64,000 nucleotides of DNA from Catenulispora sp. EB89 (GTDB lineage Bacteria > Actinomycetota > Actinomycetes > Streptomycetales > Catenulisporaceae), in contig NZ_JBGCCU010000015.1 of NCBI RefSeq assembly GCF_041261445.1, positions 1 to 64,000 of the forward strand, in the 5' to 3' direction. Both the position numbers and the translations under genes were made by a program. Below the pieces are notes generated by a model. It ran no database searches. It was not told where the DNA came from and worked only from the letters and a program-made list of their open reading frames with translations. This document shows positions 1 to 8,798 of this stretch, one piece after another; position 1 is the first letter of the stretch, and each line of letters opens with the position of its first letter.

Positions 1-90
1 GCGGCGCTGGCCCAGCGGGTGGTCGAGCTGCCGTCGTCGACGAGCGCGGCGGCGCGGCGCAGGCGGCGGCGCCGCCGCCGCCGCGCGTAG
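1..90 (+). CDS. 3' end of an unidentified protein (partial)
   Basis: Reading from base 1 in frame 1 gives about 29 codons that end in TAG at 88-90. The visible tail is an Ala/Ser segment followed by a run of Arg (residues near the end are almost all Arg and Ala). A basic Arg-rich tail is common on membrane or nucleic-acid-binding actinobacterial proteins, but too little is present to identify the family. Support for the frame comes from the terminator at 87-134, whose left arm begins exactly at this stop codon. The alternative is that 1-90 is noncoding GC-rich DNA. Confidence 0.35.
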   Translation, partial: AALAQRVVELPSSTSAAARRRRRRRRRRA

Positions 91-134
91 CGCTCCAGGC
101 CGCCCTGGCGGTGGGCGGCGGCCTGAAGCGCTAC
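87..134. terminator. Bidirectional terminator that contains both stop codons
   Basis: Left arm GTAGCGCTCCAGGCCGCC (87-104) pairs with GGCGGCCTGAAGCGCTAC (117-134): 18 positions with one mismatch and a 12-nt loop. The left arm includes the TAG of the rightward gene (88-90) and the right arm includes the stop codon of the leftward LacI gene (131-133). No U-tract is visible, as is usual in actinobacteria. Confidence 0.6.
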
Positions 135-1153
135 GCGCCGCCGGGGAGGGGCGGGCCGATGGGGGCGCCGCCGGAACCGCGGTCGATGAAGCGGGTTGCG
201 AGGACTACTGAGCGGGCGGAGGCGTTGTCGCCGTCGATGCGGCCGAACAGGAGTTGTGCGGCGGTGCGGCCGAGGGCTGCCGGGTCCTGGCTGACTACGG
301 AGATCGGTGGGTCGAGCTTGTCGGCGAGGAGGAAGTCGTCGAAGCCGACCAGGGCGAAGCGGCGGAAGGCGCCTGCTTCGACCGCGCCGAGGGTGACCAG
401 GTCGTTGCCGCTGAACAGGGCTGTCGGGGGGCTGGGTGCTGTCATCAGTTCGCTGATGGCGGCGGCTGCTTCCGGGACGCCGCGCAGGCCGTGGCGGACC
501 AGGGTCGGGTCCACGGCGAGGCCGGCGGCGCGCATGGCCTGTTCGTAGCCGATGAAGCGTTCGCGTTGGGTCCAGATCTCCTGGCGGTCGCCCAGGTAGG
601 CGATGCGGCTGTGGCCGAGGTCCAGGAGGTGGCGGACGGCGGTGGCGGTGCCGGCGCGGTTGTCGACGGCGACGCAGTCTACGTCCAGGCCGGTGGCGGG
701 GCGGTCGACGCAGACCACCTTCACGCCGCGCGCCATCTGGGCCCGGAAGAAGGGGCGGTTGCCGCCGGTGGGGACCAGGACCAGGCCGTCGACCTGGCGG
801 GCGCTGAAGGCGGAGACCACGTCGCGTTCGCGGCGGGGGTCGTCGTTGGTGCTGCCGACCAGGACCAGGAAGCCTCGGCGGTACGCTTCGTCCTCGACGG
901 AGCGGGCCAGGGCGGAGAAGAAGGGGTTCGCCAGGTCGTCGACCACCAGGCCGATCGTGCGGGAGTCCTGGGCCTTGCGGCGCAGGTTCCGGGCGATGTC
1001 GTTACGCTGGTATCCCAGAGCCCTGATCGCCTCCTCGACCCGGGCCGCGGTCTGCGGGGCCACGCCGGCCTCGCCGGCCACCACCCGCGAGACCGTCATC
1101 AGCGACACCCCCGCCGCCCGCGCCACGTCCTTCATCGTGGGCCGCGCTGCCAT
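131..1153 (-). CDS. LacI-family transcriptional regulator
   Basis: A 340-residue sugar-responsive repressor of normal family length. The N-terminus (about residues 6-52) is the LacI helix-turn-helix and hinge (TMKDVARAAGVSLMTVSRVV), and the rest is a periplasmic-binding-protein-like ligand domain with the typical GLVVDDLANPFFS start near residue 68. An AAGGAGG ribosome site lies just before the ATG. It is divergent from the GH92 mannosidase gene, and AACGTT-centred operators lie in the shared gap, so it probably represses that gene and itself in the absence of a mannoside or related sugar. The effector is not known from sequence. Confidence 0.93.
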   Translation of the reverse strand: MAARPTMKDVARAAGVSLMTVSRVVAGEAGVAPQTAARVEEAIRALGYQRNDIARNLRRKAQDSRTIGLVVDDLANPFFSALARSVEDEAYRRGFLVLVGSTNDDPRRERDVVSAFSARQVDGLVLVPTGGNRPFFRAQMARGVKVVCVDRPATGLDVDCVAVDNRAGTATAVRHLLDLGHSRIAYLGDRQEIWTQRERFIGYEQAMRAAGLAVDPTLVRHGLRGVPEAAAAISELMTAPSPPTALFSGNDLVTLGAVEAGAFRRFALVGFDDFLLADKLDPPISVVSQDPAALGRTAAQLLFGRIDGDNASARSVVLATRFIDRGSGGAPIGPPLPGGA

Positions 1154-1172
1154 CCGACCTCCTTGTTCGGCT

Positions 1173-1185
1173 GGTTAACGTTACC
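1173..1185. promoter_or_regulatory. LacI-type half-conserved operator near the lacI-like start
   Basis: GGTTAACGTTACC is centred on AACGTT, the core usual for LacI-family operators, and lies 20 bp upstream of the regulator's start codon. It is an imperfect dyad. Its position suggests autoregulation. Confidence 0.5.
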
Positions 1186-1210
1186 ATCCGTGATTCAGTA
1201 GTGCGTCCCA

Positions 1211-1263
1211 TTGACAACTCTTCTCAGGGGCCAGACAATCCCCGATGCCTGTGAACGTTCACA
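1211..1263 (+). promoter_or_regulatory. Promoter and LacI operator of the GH92 gene
   Basis: TTGACA (1211-1216) and GACAAT (1234-1239) are separated by 17 bp and make a strong vegetative promoter. TGTGAACGTTCACA (1250-1263) is a perfect 14-bp palindrome with the LacI-family AACGTT core, placed at about +5, where bound repressor would block transcription. The TTG at 1211 that opens the longest reading frame is this -35 box, so it is not the translation start. Confidence 0.8.
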
Positions 1264-1300
1264 AGATACTGAGTCAGTCGTCATCGAGAGAAGAGACATC

Positions 1301-3985
1301 GTGACCGGTTCGAACCACACAGGGCGCAGATCGCGCCTCAGCTCCCTGATACCGGCCGGGGCCCTGGTGGCCGCCGCCGCGCTGGGCACCGCCGGACTCT
1401 CCGCGGGCGCCGCGAACGCCAGCACCAAAGCCGCCGTGCACGCCGCCTTCGTCGCCGATCCGGCCTCGACGGTCAACACCCTGGTGATGACCTCCGGCGG
1501 CGGCAACGACTTCCCGGGCGCGGACTCGCCGTTCGGCATGGTCCAGTGGAGTCCGGACTCGGTGAGCGGCCGCAACGCCGGGGGAGGGTATGACTACAGC
1601 GACGGCCAGACCCGCGGCTTCTCGCTGACGCACATGGCCGGTCCCGGCTGCGGCGCCATGGGCGACATCCCGGTGCTGCCGCTGACCGGGGCGCTGCCCT
1701 CCGGCGACCCCGGTGTCATCGACGAGCCGATCGACCACAGCAGCGAGCAGGGCACCGCCGGCTACTACACCGTGAAGACCGGCTCGACCCCGGTGAAGAC
1801 CGAGCTGACGACCACCGCGCACACCGGCATGGCCCGCTTCACGTTCCCGTCCACCAGCCAGGCCGACGTCCTGCTCAAGCTGCTGGACAGCCAGAACGGC
1901 ACCACCGCCTCCAGCGCGCAGCTCGTCGGCAACAACGAGGTCACCGGCACCGCGACCTCCGGCGGCTTCTGCGGTGAGACCGGCAGCTACACGCTGCACT
2001 TCGACATGGTCTTCGACCAGCCCTTCACCTCGGCCTCGCAGATCGTCACCGAGTCCGGCCAGCCCGGCCCCAACTCGGTGTTCCTGCAGTTCAACGCCAG
2101 CTCCAACCAGGTCGTCCAGGCCAAGGTCGGCATCTCCTATGTGAGCGCCGCAAACGCTTCCGCGAACCTGTCCGCGGAGAACTCAGGGTTCTCCTTCAGC
2201 TCGGTGCAGACCGCGAACCACAACGCGTGGAACGCCCAGCTGAACAAGATCCAGATAGCCGGCGGCACCTCCACGCAGCAGCAGCTGTTCTACACCTCGC
2301 TCTACCACGCGCTGCTGCACCCCAACACGGTGACCGACGTCAACGGCCAGTACATGGGCTTCGACAACGCCGTGCACACCGCGCCGTCCGGGCACCAGCA
2401 GTACGACCAGTTCTCCGGCTGGGACGTCTACAAGGGCCAGACCCAGCTGGAGGCGATGGTCGATCCCTCGATCGCCTCGGACGCGGCGCAGTCCCTGGTC
2501 AACGACTACGCCCAGGGCGGGACGTTCCCGCAGTGGGGCTTCATGAACTTCTACAACTGGGTCATGGACGGCGACCCGGCCACCGCCGCGATCTCGAACT
2601 ACTACGCGTTCGGCGGTACCGGCTTCGACACCTCGACCGCGCTGTCGGACATGCTCACCGAGGCCACGACGAACAACAACGTGCGCCGCGGCACCAGCCT
2701 GGAGAACACCTATGGCTACCTGCCCTCCGACCTCTACACCGGCTCGCTGGGCTGCTGCAACGTCCGCGACACGGCCTCCAGCCTGATCGAGTACGACAAC
2801 GCCGACTTCGCCCTGTCGAAGTTCGCGCTGTCCCAGGGCGACACCGCGAACAGCGTCAAGTTCAACATCCGGGCCAACAACTGGAAGCACATCTTCAACC
2901 CGGCCAACGACCTGCTGAACCCGGTGCAGAGCAACGGCAGCTTCGACAGCATCAACACCGGCACCACGACCGGGTTCACCGAGTCCACGGCCGCGCAGAA
3001 CCGCTTCGACGTCGGCTTCGACCAGCCGGCGCTGGCCGCGCTCTACGGCGGCAACAGCGCGATCAACTCGGCGCTGGACTACTACTTCCAGACGTTCAAC
3101 AGCACCAGCTCCGACCAGTCGTTCCTGTCCAACGAGGTGGACCTGGGCACGCCCTGGTTCTACGACTGGACCGGCGAGCCCTCGCACACCCAGTCGGTGG
3201 TGAACCGGGTCCTGAACCAGCTGTACCAGGACACTCCCGCCGGCTTCCCGAACAACGACGACCTGGGCACCATGTCCTCGCAGTACGTGTGGGGCGCCCT
3301 GGGCATGTACCCGGTGACCCCGGGCAGCGCGGACCTGGCGTTCAACAGCCCGCTGTTCACGCAGGCGATCGTCCACCTGGACTCCGGCTCGAACATCACC
3401 ATCAACGCCCCGGCCGCCTCGGCGAGCAACTACTACGTGCAGTCGCTCAACGTGAACGGCGCGGCGAGCACCCACACCTGGCTCCCGGCCTCGACGTGGA
3501 AGGCCGGCGTGACGCTGGACTTCACCCTCGGCTCCGCGGCCTCGTCCTGGGGCACCGCGGCCACTGACGCGCCGCCTGCGTACGACCAGAGCGCCACCTC
3601 GAACACCGGCCCGATCACCTCCGGCATCGCCGGCAAGTGCGCGGACGACAACAACCGCAACACCGCCAACGGCACCAAGATCCAGCTGTGGACCTGCAAC
3701 GGCTCGGTCGCGCAGCAGTTCACCGTCAACTCCAACGGCAGCCTGGGCGTCATGGGCGGTTGCGTGGACGTCACCAACGGCGGTACCGCCAACGGCACGC
3801 TGGTGCAGCTGTACACGTGCAACGGCACCGGGTCGCAGGTGTGGCAGCAGACGTCCAACGGCTCGCTGCTGAACCCGCAGTCCGGCAAGTGCCTGGACGA
3901 CCCGAACAGCAGCACCACCGACGGCACGCAGTTGCAGATCTACACCTGCAACGCTACCAACGCTCAGAAGTGGAAGCTGCCGTAG
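1301..3985 (+). CDS. Secreted GH92 alpha-mannosidase with C-terminal ricin-type lectin domain
   Basis: An exported glycoside hydrolase of family 92, a family of calcium-dependent exo-alpha-mannosidases, about 894 residues. I start it at GTG 1301, which has a GAGAGAAGAG ribosome site; the longer frame begins inside the promoter. A signal peptide of about 40 residues ends near ANASTKA. GH92 signatures include GGGYDYSDGQTRGFSLTHM near the N-terminus, WDVYKGQTQLEAM, and PWFYDWTGEPSHTQSVV followed by NNDDLGTMSSQYVWGALGMYP. The last 130 residues hold three ricin-B repeats (IQLWTCNG, VQLYTCNG, LQIYTCNA) that should bind glycans. It probably trims fungal or yeast mannoproteins outside the cell under control of the adjacent LacI regulator. 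Confidence 0.93.
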   Translation: MTGSNHTGRRSRLSSLIPAGALVAAAALGTAGLSAGAANASTKAAVHAAFVADPASTVNTLVMTSGGGNDFPGADSPFGMVQWSPDSVSGRNAGGGYDYSDGQTRGFSLTHMAGPGCGAMGDIPVLPLTGALPSGDPGVIDEPIDHSSEQGTAGYYTVKTGSTPVKTELTTTAHTGMARFTFPSTSQADVLLKLLDSQNGTTASSAQLVGNNEVTGTATSGGFCGETGSYTLHFDMVFDQPFTSASQIVTESGQPGPNSVFLQFNASSNQVVQAKVGISYVSAANASANLSAENSGFSFSSVQTANHNAWNAQLNKIQIAGGTSTQQQLFYTSLYHALLHPNTVTDVNGQYMGFDNAVHTAPSGHQQYDQFSGWDVYKGQTQLEAMVDPSIASDAAQSLVNDYAQGGTFPQWGFMNFYNWVMDGDPATAAISNYYAFGGTGFDTSTALSDMLTEATTNNNVRRGTSLENTYGYLPSDLYTGSLGCCNVRDTASSLIEYDNADFALSKFALSQGDTANSVKFNIRANNWKHIFNPANDLLNPVQSNGSFDSINTGTTTGFTESTAAQNRFDVGFDQPALAALYGGNSAINSALDYYFQTFNSTSSDQSFLSNEVDLGTPWFYDWTGEPSHTQSVVNRVLNQLYQDTPAGFPNNDDLGTMSSQYVWGALGMYPVTPGSADLAFNSPLFTQAIVHLDSGSNITINAPAASASNYYVQSLNVNGAASTHTWLPASTWKAGVTLDFTLGSAASSWGTAATDAPPAYDQSATSNTGPITSGIAGKCADDNNRNTANGTKIQLWTCNGSVAQQFTVNSNGSLGVMGGCVDVTNGGTANGTLVQLYTCNGTGSQVWQQTSNGSLLNPQSGKCLDDPNSSTTDGTQLQIYTCNATNAQKWKLP

Positions 3986-4028
3986 CGGTACGCCGCCGCC
4001 GGCTCACACCGCGATGAGCTGAACACGA

Positions 4029-4063
4029 TCAGGGGCCTGGTTCACACCGAACCAGGCCCCTGA
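4029..4063. terminator. Perfect 15-bp hairpin terminator
   Basis: TCAGGGGCCTGGTTC (4029-4043), loop ACACC, GAACCAGGCCCCTGA (4049-4063). It lies between the rightward GH92 gene and the leftward oxidoreductase gene and can serve both. Confidence 0.85.
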
Positions 4064-4083
4064 CGTCTCCCCCCAGGGAGTCC

Positions 4084-4842
4084 TCAGTCCTGCGCGTGCG
4101 CCAGCAGCCGCCGCACGTTGTCCAACTCGAACGGGTGGTTCCCGCCGAGGATGATGTGGTCGGCGCCGGCGTCCAGGTACGCCTGGTAGTTGTCGATCTC
4201 GTCGTCGCCGATCATCACGGTGCGCTCCACGGCCTTGGGGTCGCGGCCGAGCTTCGCGCACCACTCGTTCAGCACCTGGTTCTTGTGCCGGAAGTTCTCC
4301 ACCGGCCCGAAGGTGTTCCACAGGTCGGCGTACTGCGCGACCAGCCGCAGCGTCACCTTCTCCCCGCCGCCGCCGATCAGGATCGGCAGGTCCGGGTCGG
4401 CCGGCTTGAGCTTGCCCAGCCGCTCCTTGATCCGCGGCAGCGCCTCGCCCAGGGCCCGCAGGCGCTCCGGCGCGGTGCCGAACTCGTAGCCGTACTCGGT
4501 GTAGTCCCGCTCGAACCAGCCGGCGCCGACGCCCAGCACGTACCGGCCGCCGGAGAGCAGGTCGACGGTCCGGGCCATGTCCGCCAGCAGCTCGGGGTTG
4601 CGGTAGCTGTTGCAGTACACGAGCATCCCGAACCGGGCCCGCGTGGTGGTCACGGCCATCGCGGCGAGCAGGCTGGACCCCTCGAAGTGGGTGCCCTCCG
4701 GGTCGCCGTTGAGCGGGTAGAAGTGGTCCCAGGTGAAGATCGAGTCGACGCCGAGCTCGTCCGCACGCTGCCACGCCTCGCGCAGGGCGGTGATGTCGGT
4801 GTGCTGGGGGCGCAGCTGGACGCCCACTTTGAATCGCGCCAT
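4084..4842 (-). CDS. LLM-class (luciferase-like) F420-type oxidoreductase
   Basis: A 252-residue TIM-barrel protein of the luciferase-like monooxygenase superfamily, in the subgroup that in actinobacteria usually uses coenzyme F420 rather than FMN. Visible signatures are the N-terminal strand FKVGVQLRPQH, the DSIFTWDHFYPL segment, the GGRYVLGVGAGWFERDY loop typical of the family, and PILIGGGGEKVTLRLVAQYAD. It is a little shorter than the common 290-310 residues but is complete at both ends. It stands alone between two terminator hairpins, so its substrate cannot be guessed from neighbours. Cofactor use is inferred from the family. Confidence 0.85.
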   Translation of the reverse strand: MARFKVGVQLRPQHTDITALREAWQRADELGVDSIFTWDHFYPLNGDPEGTHFEGSSLLAAMAVTTTRARFGMLVYCNSYRNPELLADMARTVDLLSGGRYVLGVGAGWFERDYTEYGYEFGTAPERLRALGEALPRIKERLGKLKPADPDLPILIGGGGEKVTLRLVAQYADLWNTFGPVENFRHKNQVLNEWCAKLGRDPKAVERTVMIGDDEIDNYQAYLDAGADHIILGGNHPFELDNVRRLLAHAQD

Positions 4843-4960
4843 GATCGGCGGTCCTCACTGTCGGTGGTGTGGGTGGTAGGGGTGTTCGGGGGTTCCGGTA
4901 CGGGGTTTCCCCGATCACTCCACCACAGGAACGGCTGAGTGGCCTTTTCGGCTCGCCGAT

Positions 4961-4978
4961 CGGACGGCACACCGTCCG
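4961..4978 (-). terminator. Short hairpin downstream of the phosphoesterase gene
   Basis: CGGACGG (4961-4967), loop CACA, CCGTCCG (4972-4978). It lies 70 bp after the leftward phosphoesterase stop codon. The same gap has a 14-bp tandem repeat (TTTGCCGACTATCG at 5012 and TTTGCCGGCTATCG at 5026). Confidence 0.5.
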
Positions 4979-5047
4979 GAACGGCGCGCCGCGGCCTGCC
5001 GGCGGTTGCTGTTTGCCGACTATCGTTTGCCGGCTATCGGCTACCTG

Positions 5048-6562
5048 CTACCGGCTCGCCGGTCCCGGCGGCGGATGCTCGGAGAGCACCAGCGAAGCGG
5101 CCGGCTGCTGGTTGAAGTCGAAGTCCTTCCACAGGTCGCCGAGCTGCGAGGCGTCCTCGCGCACGTCCGGACGCGGGTCGGGGCGGCCGTCGGTGGCCGG
5201 GTCCAGGCGCTGGCCCTTCAGGAAACGGTCCTCGATCAGCTTGTCGTAGGCGTCGAAGCTGAGCGTCTGGTGGTCGATCGTCCCCTGCTTGGCGTAGGGA
5301 TTGATGACGATGCCGGGGACGCGCAGCCCATAGCCGTTGCCGTCCACGGACGGCGGCGCCACGTGGTCGTAGAAGCCGCCCCAGTCGTCCCAGGACAGGA
5401 AGATCGCCGTGGAGCTCCAGTCCGGGCCCTTCATGACCGCGTTCACCAGGTTGGTAACGTAGGCCTGGCCGTCGGCGATCGAGGCCGGCGGGTGTTCGCT
5501 GACCTGCTGGGACGGCACGACCCAGGAGACCTGGGGCAGTGTGCCCTTGGTGGCGGCGGTGACGAAGTTGTCGACGGACTGGATGTTGCCGACCTGGCCG
5601 TCGTCCTTCACGGTCGAGAACTCCGGGAGCGGGTTCCAGATGCCGGGCGTCTTCACGTCCTGCTTCACCGGCGCGCACGTCGCGGCGTCGTCCTCGCAGT
5701 CCGGTTCGCTGCCGCTCACGAGGTAGTAACCCCAGCTGATTCCCGCGCGGTACATCAGATACGTCAGATCGGTCCAGGCATAGTTCTTCATGCCCGGGTT
5801 CTGCAGAGCGTTGGTACAGCTGCTCGGATCGTTGGCCTTGGTGCAGTGCGCCGACCACTCCGAGACCAGGAACAGGTGCGCCGGCAGCGACCAGGAGGCG
5901 TTCGGCTCGAACATGTGGTCCTGCAAGGTGAAATGCTGCGCGTAGGACCAGTAGTTGGGGATCTCGCGGGCGTCGTGCCAGCCCATGACGTCCGGCTCGC
6001 CGACCGGGACGCAGTTGGGGTTGTCAGGGTTCGTGCACGGTGTATTCTGCGCCGCGGCGCCGGTCGCGACCTGGCCGACGAAGCCGTCCATCTTGCCGCC
6101 GTCGATGTCGGCGGCGGCGTTGTTCTGGCTGTGCGGGCCGCCTTTGTTGACGAGGTTGCCGTCGTGGAACGGCGGGTCGCACTTGCCGGTTGCGGCATCG
6201 GGGACGCAGGCTCCGGCGGGGATGCCGGCGGCGCCGGGGTACGTGCCGAAGTAGGAGTCGAAGCTCCTGTTCTCCTGCATGATCACGACGATGTGCTGGA
6301 TCTTGTCGGCGCCGACCGGCGCGCCGGGCCCCGGGCCTGCGGGCAGCGCGGTCACGCCGGCGGGCAGCAGCGTGCCCGAGGACGGGGCCGACGGCGCGCC
6401 CGAGCCCGACGACGATGACGACGAGGTCGAGGTCGAGCTCGCGCTGCCATGAGGCTTTGCGGAACCGGTGGTGCAGGCGCCGGCGAGCAGTCCCGCTGCC
6501 AGCACCGCGCCCCAGCGCGTCGTCCGAGATCTCCGATCACTCATGGTGATGACCGTACTCAC
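5048..6562 (-). CDS. Exported lipoprotein phosphoesterase (phospholipase C / acid phosphatase family)
   Basis: A 504-residue member of the PF04185 phosphoesterase family, which includes bacterial phospholipase C and acid phosphatases. The N-terminus is a lipoprotein signal with lipobox LAGAC (Cys about residue 30), followed by a Ser-rich linker to residue 65. The catalytic-site motif [14 protein letters not shown] is at about 97-110, and the later [15 protein letters not shown] and [14 protein letters not shown] segments are typical metal-ligand regions. It should hydrolyse phosphate esters or phospholipids on the outer face of the membrane. Two starts are possible, GTG 6562 and ATG 6544; neither has a clear ribosome site. 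Confidence 0.88.
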   Translation of the reverse strand: MSTVITMSDRRSRTTRWGAVLAAGLLAGACTTGSAKPHGSASSTSTSSSSSSGSGAPSAPSSGTLLPAGVTALPAGPGPGAPVGADKIQHIVVIMQENRSFDSYFGTYPGAAGIPAGACVPDAATGKCDPPFHDGNLVNKGGPHSQNNAAADIDGGKMDGFVGQVATGAAAQNTPCTNPDNPNCVPVGEPDVMGWHDAREIPNYWSYAQHFTLQDHMFEPNASWSLPAHLFLVSEWSAHCTKANDPSSCTNALQNPGMKNYAWTDLTYLMYRAGISWGYYLVSGSEPDCEDDAATCAPVKQDVKTPGIWNPLPEFSTVKDDGQVGNIQSVDNFVTAATKGTLPQVSWVVPSQQVSEHPPASIADGQAYVTNLVNAVMKGPDWSSTAIFLSWDDWGGFYDHVAPPSVDGNGYGLRVPGIVINPYAKQGTIDHQTLSFDAYDKLIEDRFLKGQRLDPATDGRPDPRPDVREDASQLGDLWKDFDFNQQPAASLVLSEHPPPGPASR

Positions 6563-6592
6563 ACGACGTAAGGATTCCGTCTAGCCCGCGCC

Positions 6593-8704
6593 CTATTGCG
6601 GTGGCGCGCCCTTCGAGCCGTTGCACATCGGGACGTTGCCGAACGCGCCGTTGTTGGCGCCGCCGTGGCCGTCGACGGCGTTGACCCAGCCCCAGTGCTG
6701 GTTGTTGGCCTCGGTCCAGGCCCACCAGTTGTTGAAGTACTGCCCGTTGCTCTCGCTCACGCTACGGCCCTGGGCCTGGCAGATCACCCAGTTCGTGCCC
6801 TGCGGCAGGTAGCCGACGTTGCCGCCGCCGCTGTCCAGGACCGGGGAGCCGCCGCTGTAGCCGTTGCCCGCCGTGTCGAAGGGGCAGTTGATGCCGGTGC
6901 CCTGCGGGGTCGATGCGGTGCCGCCGCACGGGACCGGCGCCGGCGCAGGGGCCTGCGACGTCGAGGGCGGCGGGGCGGGCGCCTTCGAGGTGGACGGCGG
7001 CGGGGCCTGCTGGGTGGTGGTATGCGAGGCCGGGGCGCTCGGCGCGCCGGCGGCCGAGGAATGCCCGGCCGAAGAGGGCTGGACCTGGCCGCCGGTCGAG
7101 GAGTTCTGGGCCTGGCCGGTCGGTGCAGCCGCCGAGGAGGTGCTGCTGCCGGACGGCGGGATGCCGTTGGAGGTCGGCAGGGAGTCACCCGGCTTGGAGT
7201 TGCCGCCGGACAGGTCGCCGCCGTCCTTTGCCGCCGAGCTCTGGGCGGCGGCCTGAGTCGAAGCGCTGCCCTGCGACGCGGTGGTGTCCGACTTGCCGCC
7301 GCCGAACGCCATCGCCACTCCCCCGGCGACCAGCCCGACCGCCACCACTGAGGCGGCGACGACGAGGGCGACCGGCCGCTTGCGGCTCGGCGGCATCTGC
7401 TCGGTGTCGCCGGGGCGTTGCGAGCCGGTGCCGTGCGGGCCTTGGGGACCGTACGGGCCGTTCGGGCCGCCGAGGCCGTTCGCACCGCCGGGACCGTTCG
7501 GACCGTTCGGACCGTTCGGACCACCGAGGCCGTACGGGCCGCCGTTCGAACCGCCGGACCGCGCGCGCCCGGACATGTCACCGAACCCCGCGGCGTTCAC
7601 CGCGCTGCCGGTCAAGCCTCCCGCCTCGTGGCCGGGGCCGAAGTCGGCGCCGAACCCGGCGACGCCGCCGGCGCCGGCCATCCCGCCGGAACCCGGCGGA
7701 CGCGGGTCCTGCCGCAGGTCCAGGCGCGCGGTCTCGGCGGCCGCGTGCGCCGCGGTCAGGTCGTAGTCGCGCACGGTGTGCATGGCCAGCGGCTTGGGCA
7801 GCCAGGTCGTGGCCAGCTCCAGCGTGTCGCCGGTGATGCCGCCGCTGGAGAAGTCGGTGGTGGTCACCGGCACGCCGGGCCAGTCGCTGGCGCCGCGCAG
7901 CCGCTCGGCCTCGGCGGCCATGCGCGTGGCGTCGGGGCGCTGCTCGGGGTCCTTGGCCAGGCACTGCGCGACCAGCGGCCGCAGTTCCTCGGGCAGGTCG
8001 GCCAGGTCCGGCGTGCCGTGCACGACTCGGTAGGCGACGGTGACCGGCTCGCCGCCGCCGAAGGCCAGCTTGCCGGTGGCCGCGAAGGCCAGCACCACGC
8101 CGCCGGCGAAGACGTCGCCGGCCGGCAGCATCGCCTGGCGCTCGATGCGCTCCGGCGCGATGAAGCCGGCCACGCCGAGCACGCCGGCGTGGGTGGCGGT
8201 GAGCTTGGTGTCGTCGGTCGCGCGGGCGATGCCGAAGTCGATGATGCGCGGACCGTCGGCGGCCAGCAGGATGTTGTTCGGCTTGATGTCCCGGTGCACC
8301 ACGCCGGCCGCGTGCACGGCCGCCAGCGCCTGGCCCAGGCACTGCGCGAGCACCGCGACGGTCTCGGTGGGCAGCGGACCGAAGCGCGTGACCGCGGCGT
8401 CCAGGGTGGGTCCGGCCACGTACTCGGTGGCCAGCCACGGCGACTCGGCATCCGGATCGGCGTCCAGGACCCGGGAGATCCACGGCCCGCTGACCCGCCG
8501 CGCCGAGGAGATCTCGCGGCGGAAGCGGGCCCGGAAGTCGGGGTCCTGCAGGAAGTCGTTGCGGACCACCTTCACGGCCGCCGGCTGACCGGCCGGGTCC
8601 CAGCCCAGGTAGACACTGCCCATGCCGCCGGCTCCCAGCCGGCCGGTCAGGACGTACGGCCCGATCCGGTGCGGGTCCCCGGCACCAAGAGTCTGCATCG
8701 TCAT
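6593..8704 (-). CDS. Membrane Ser/Thr protein kinase with extracellular C-terminal domain
   Basis: A 703-residue PASTA-less eukaryotic-type kinase. The kinase domain spans about residues 14-275: glycine loop GAGGMGSVYLG (23-33), invariant Lys 45, HRDIKPNN (137-143) and DFGIA (156-160) are all present, so it should be active. A Gly/Pro/Asn-rich collagen-like stretch follows (about 380-430), then one transmembrane helix (about 445-467), a long Ser/Ala/Pro linker and a conserved extracellular domain of about 100 residues with four Cys and many Trp (595-703), which resembles the SH3-like sensor tails of actinobacterial kinases. Signals sensed outside the cell probably control phosphorylation of unknown cytoplasmic targets. 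Confidence 0.92.
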   Translation of the reverse strand: MTMQTLGAGDPHRIGPYVLTGRLGAGGMGSVYLGWDPAGQPAAVKVVRNDFLQDPDFRARFRREISSARRVSGPWISRVLDADPDAESPWLATEYVAGPTLDAAVTRFGPLPTETVAVLAQCLGQALAAVHAAGVVHRDIKPNNILLAADGPRIIDFGIARATDDTKLTATHAGVLGVAGFIAPERIERQAMLPAGDVFAGGVVLAFAATGKLAFGGGEPVTVAYRVVHGTPDLADLPEELRPLVAQCLAKDPEQRPDATRMAAEAERLRGASDWPGVPVTTTDFSSGGITGDTLELATTWLPKPLAMHTVRDYDLTAAHAAAETARLDLRQDPRPPGSGGMAGAGGVAGFGADFGPGHEAGGLTGSAVNAAGFGDMSGRARSGGSNGGPYGLGGPNGPNGPNGPGGANGLGGPNGPYGPQGPHGTGSQRPGDTEQMPPSRKRPVALVVAASVVAVGLVAGGVAMAFGGGKSDTTASQGSASTQAAAQSSAAKDGGDLSGGNSKPGDSLPTSNGIPPSGSSTSSAAAPTGQAQNSSTGGQVQPSSAGHSSAAGAPSAPASHTTTQQAPPPSTSKAPAPPPSTSQAPAPAPVPCGGTASTPQGTGINCPFDTAGNGYSGGSPVLDSGGGNVGYLPQGTNWVICQAQGRSVSESNGQYFNNWWAWTEANNQHWGWVNAVDGHGGANNGAFGNVPMCNGSKGAPPQ

Positions 8705-8798
8705 CGGCCCCCATCCCGTTCTGCGACTGACGATCAGATGGTTACCATACCGATGATGGGCATGATCGTGGTCATCGTCTGTCGCGGAGCAGGTGCGC

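Noticed and set aside
1211-1300. Extended TTG start for the GH92 gene
   Set aside because: The TTG is the first three bases of the -35 box and the operator lies downstream of it, so this would put the promoter inside the coding region.
2183-3475. Long leftward and frame-shifted frames inside the GH92 gene and other large genes
   Set aside because: They are shadows produced by third-position GC bias.
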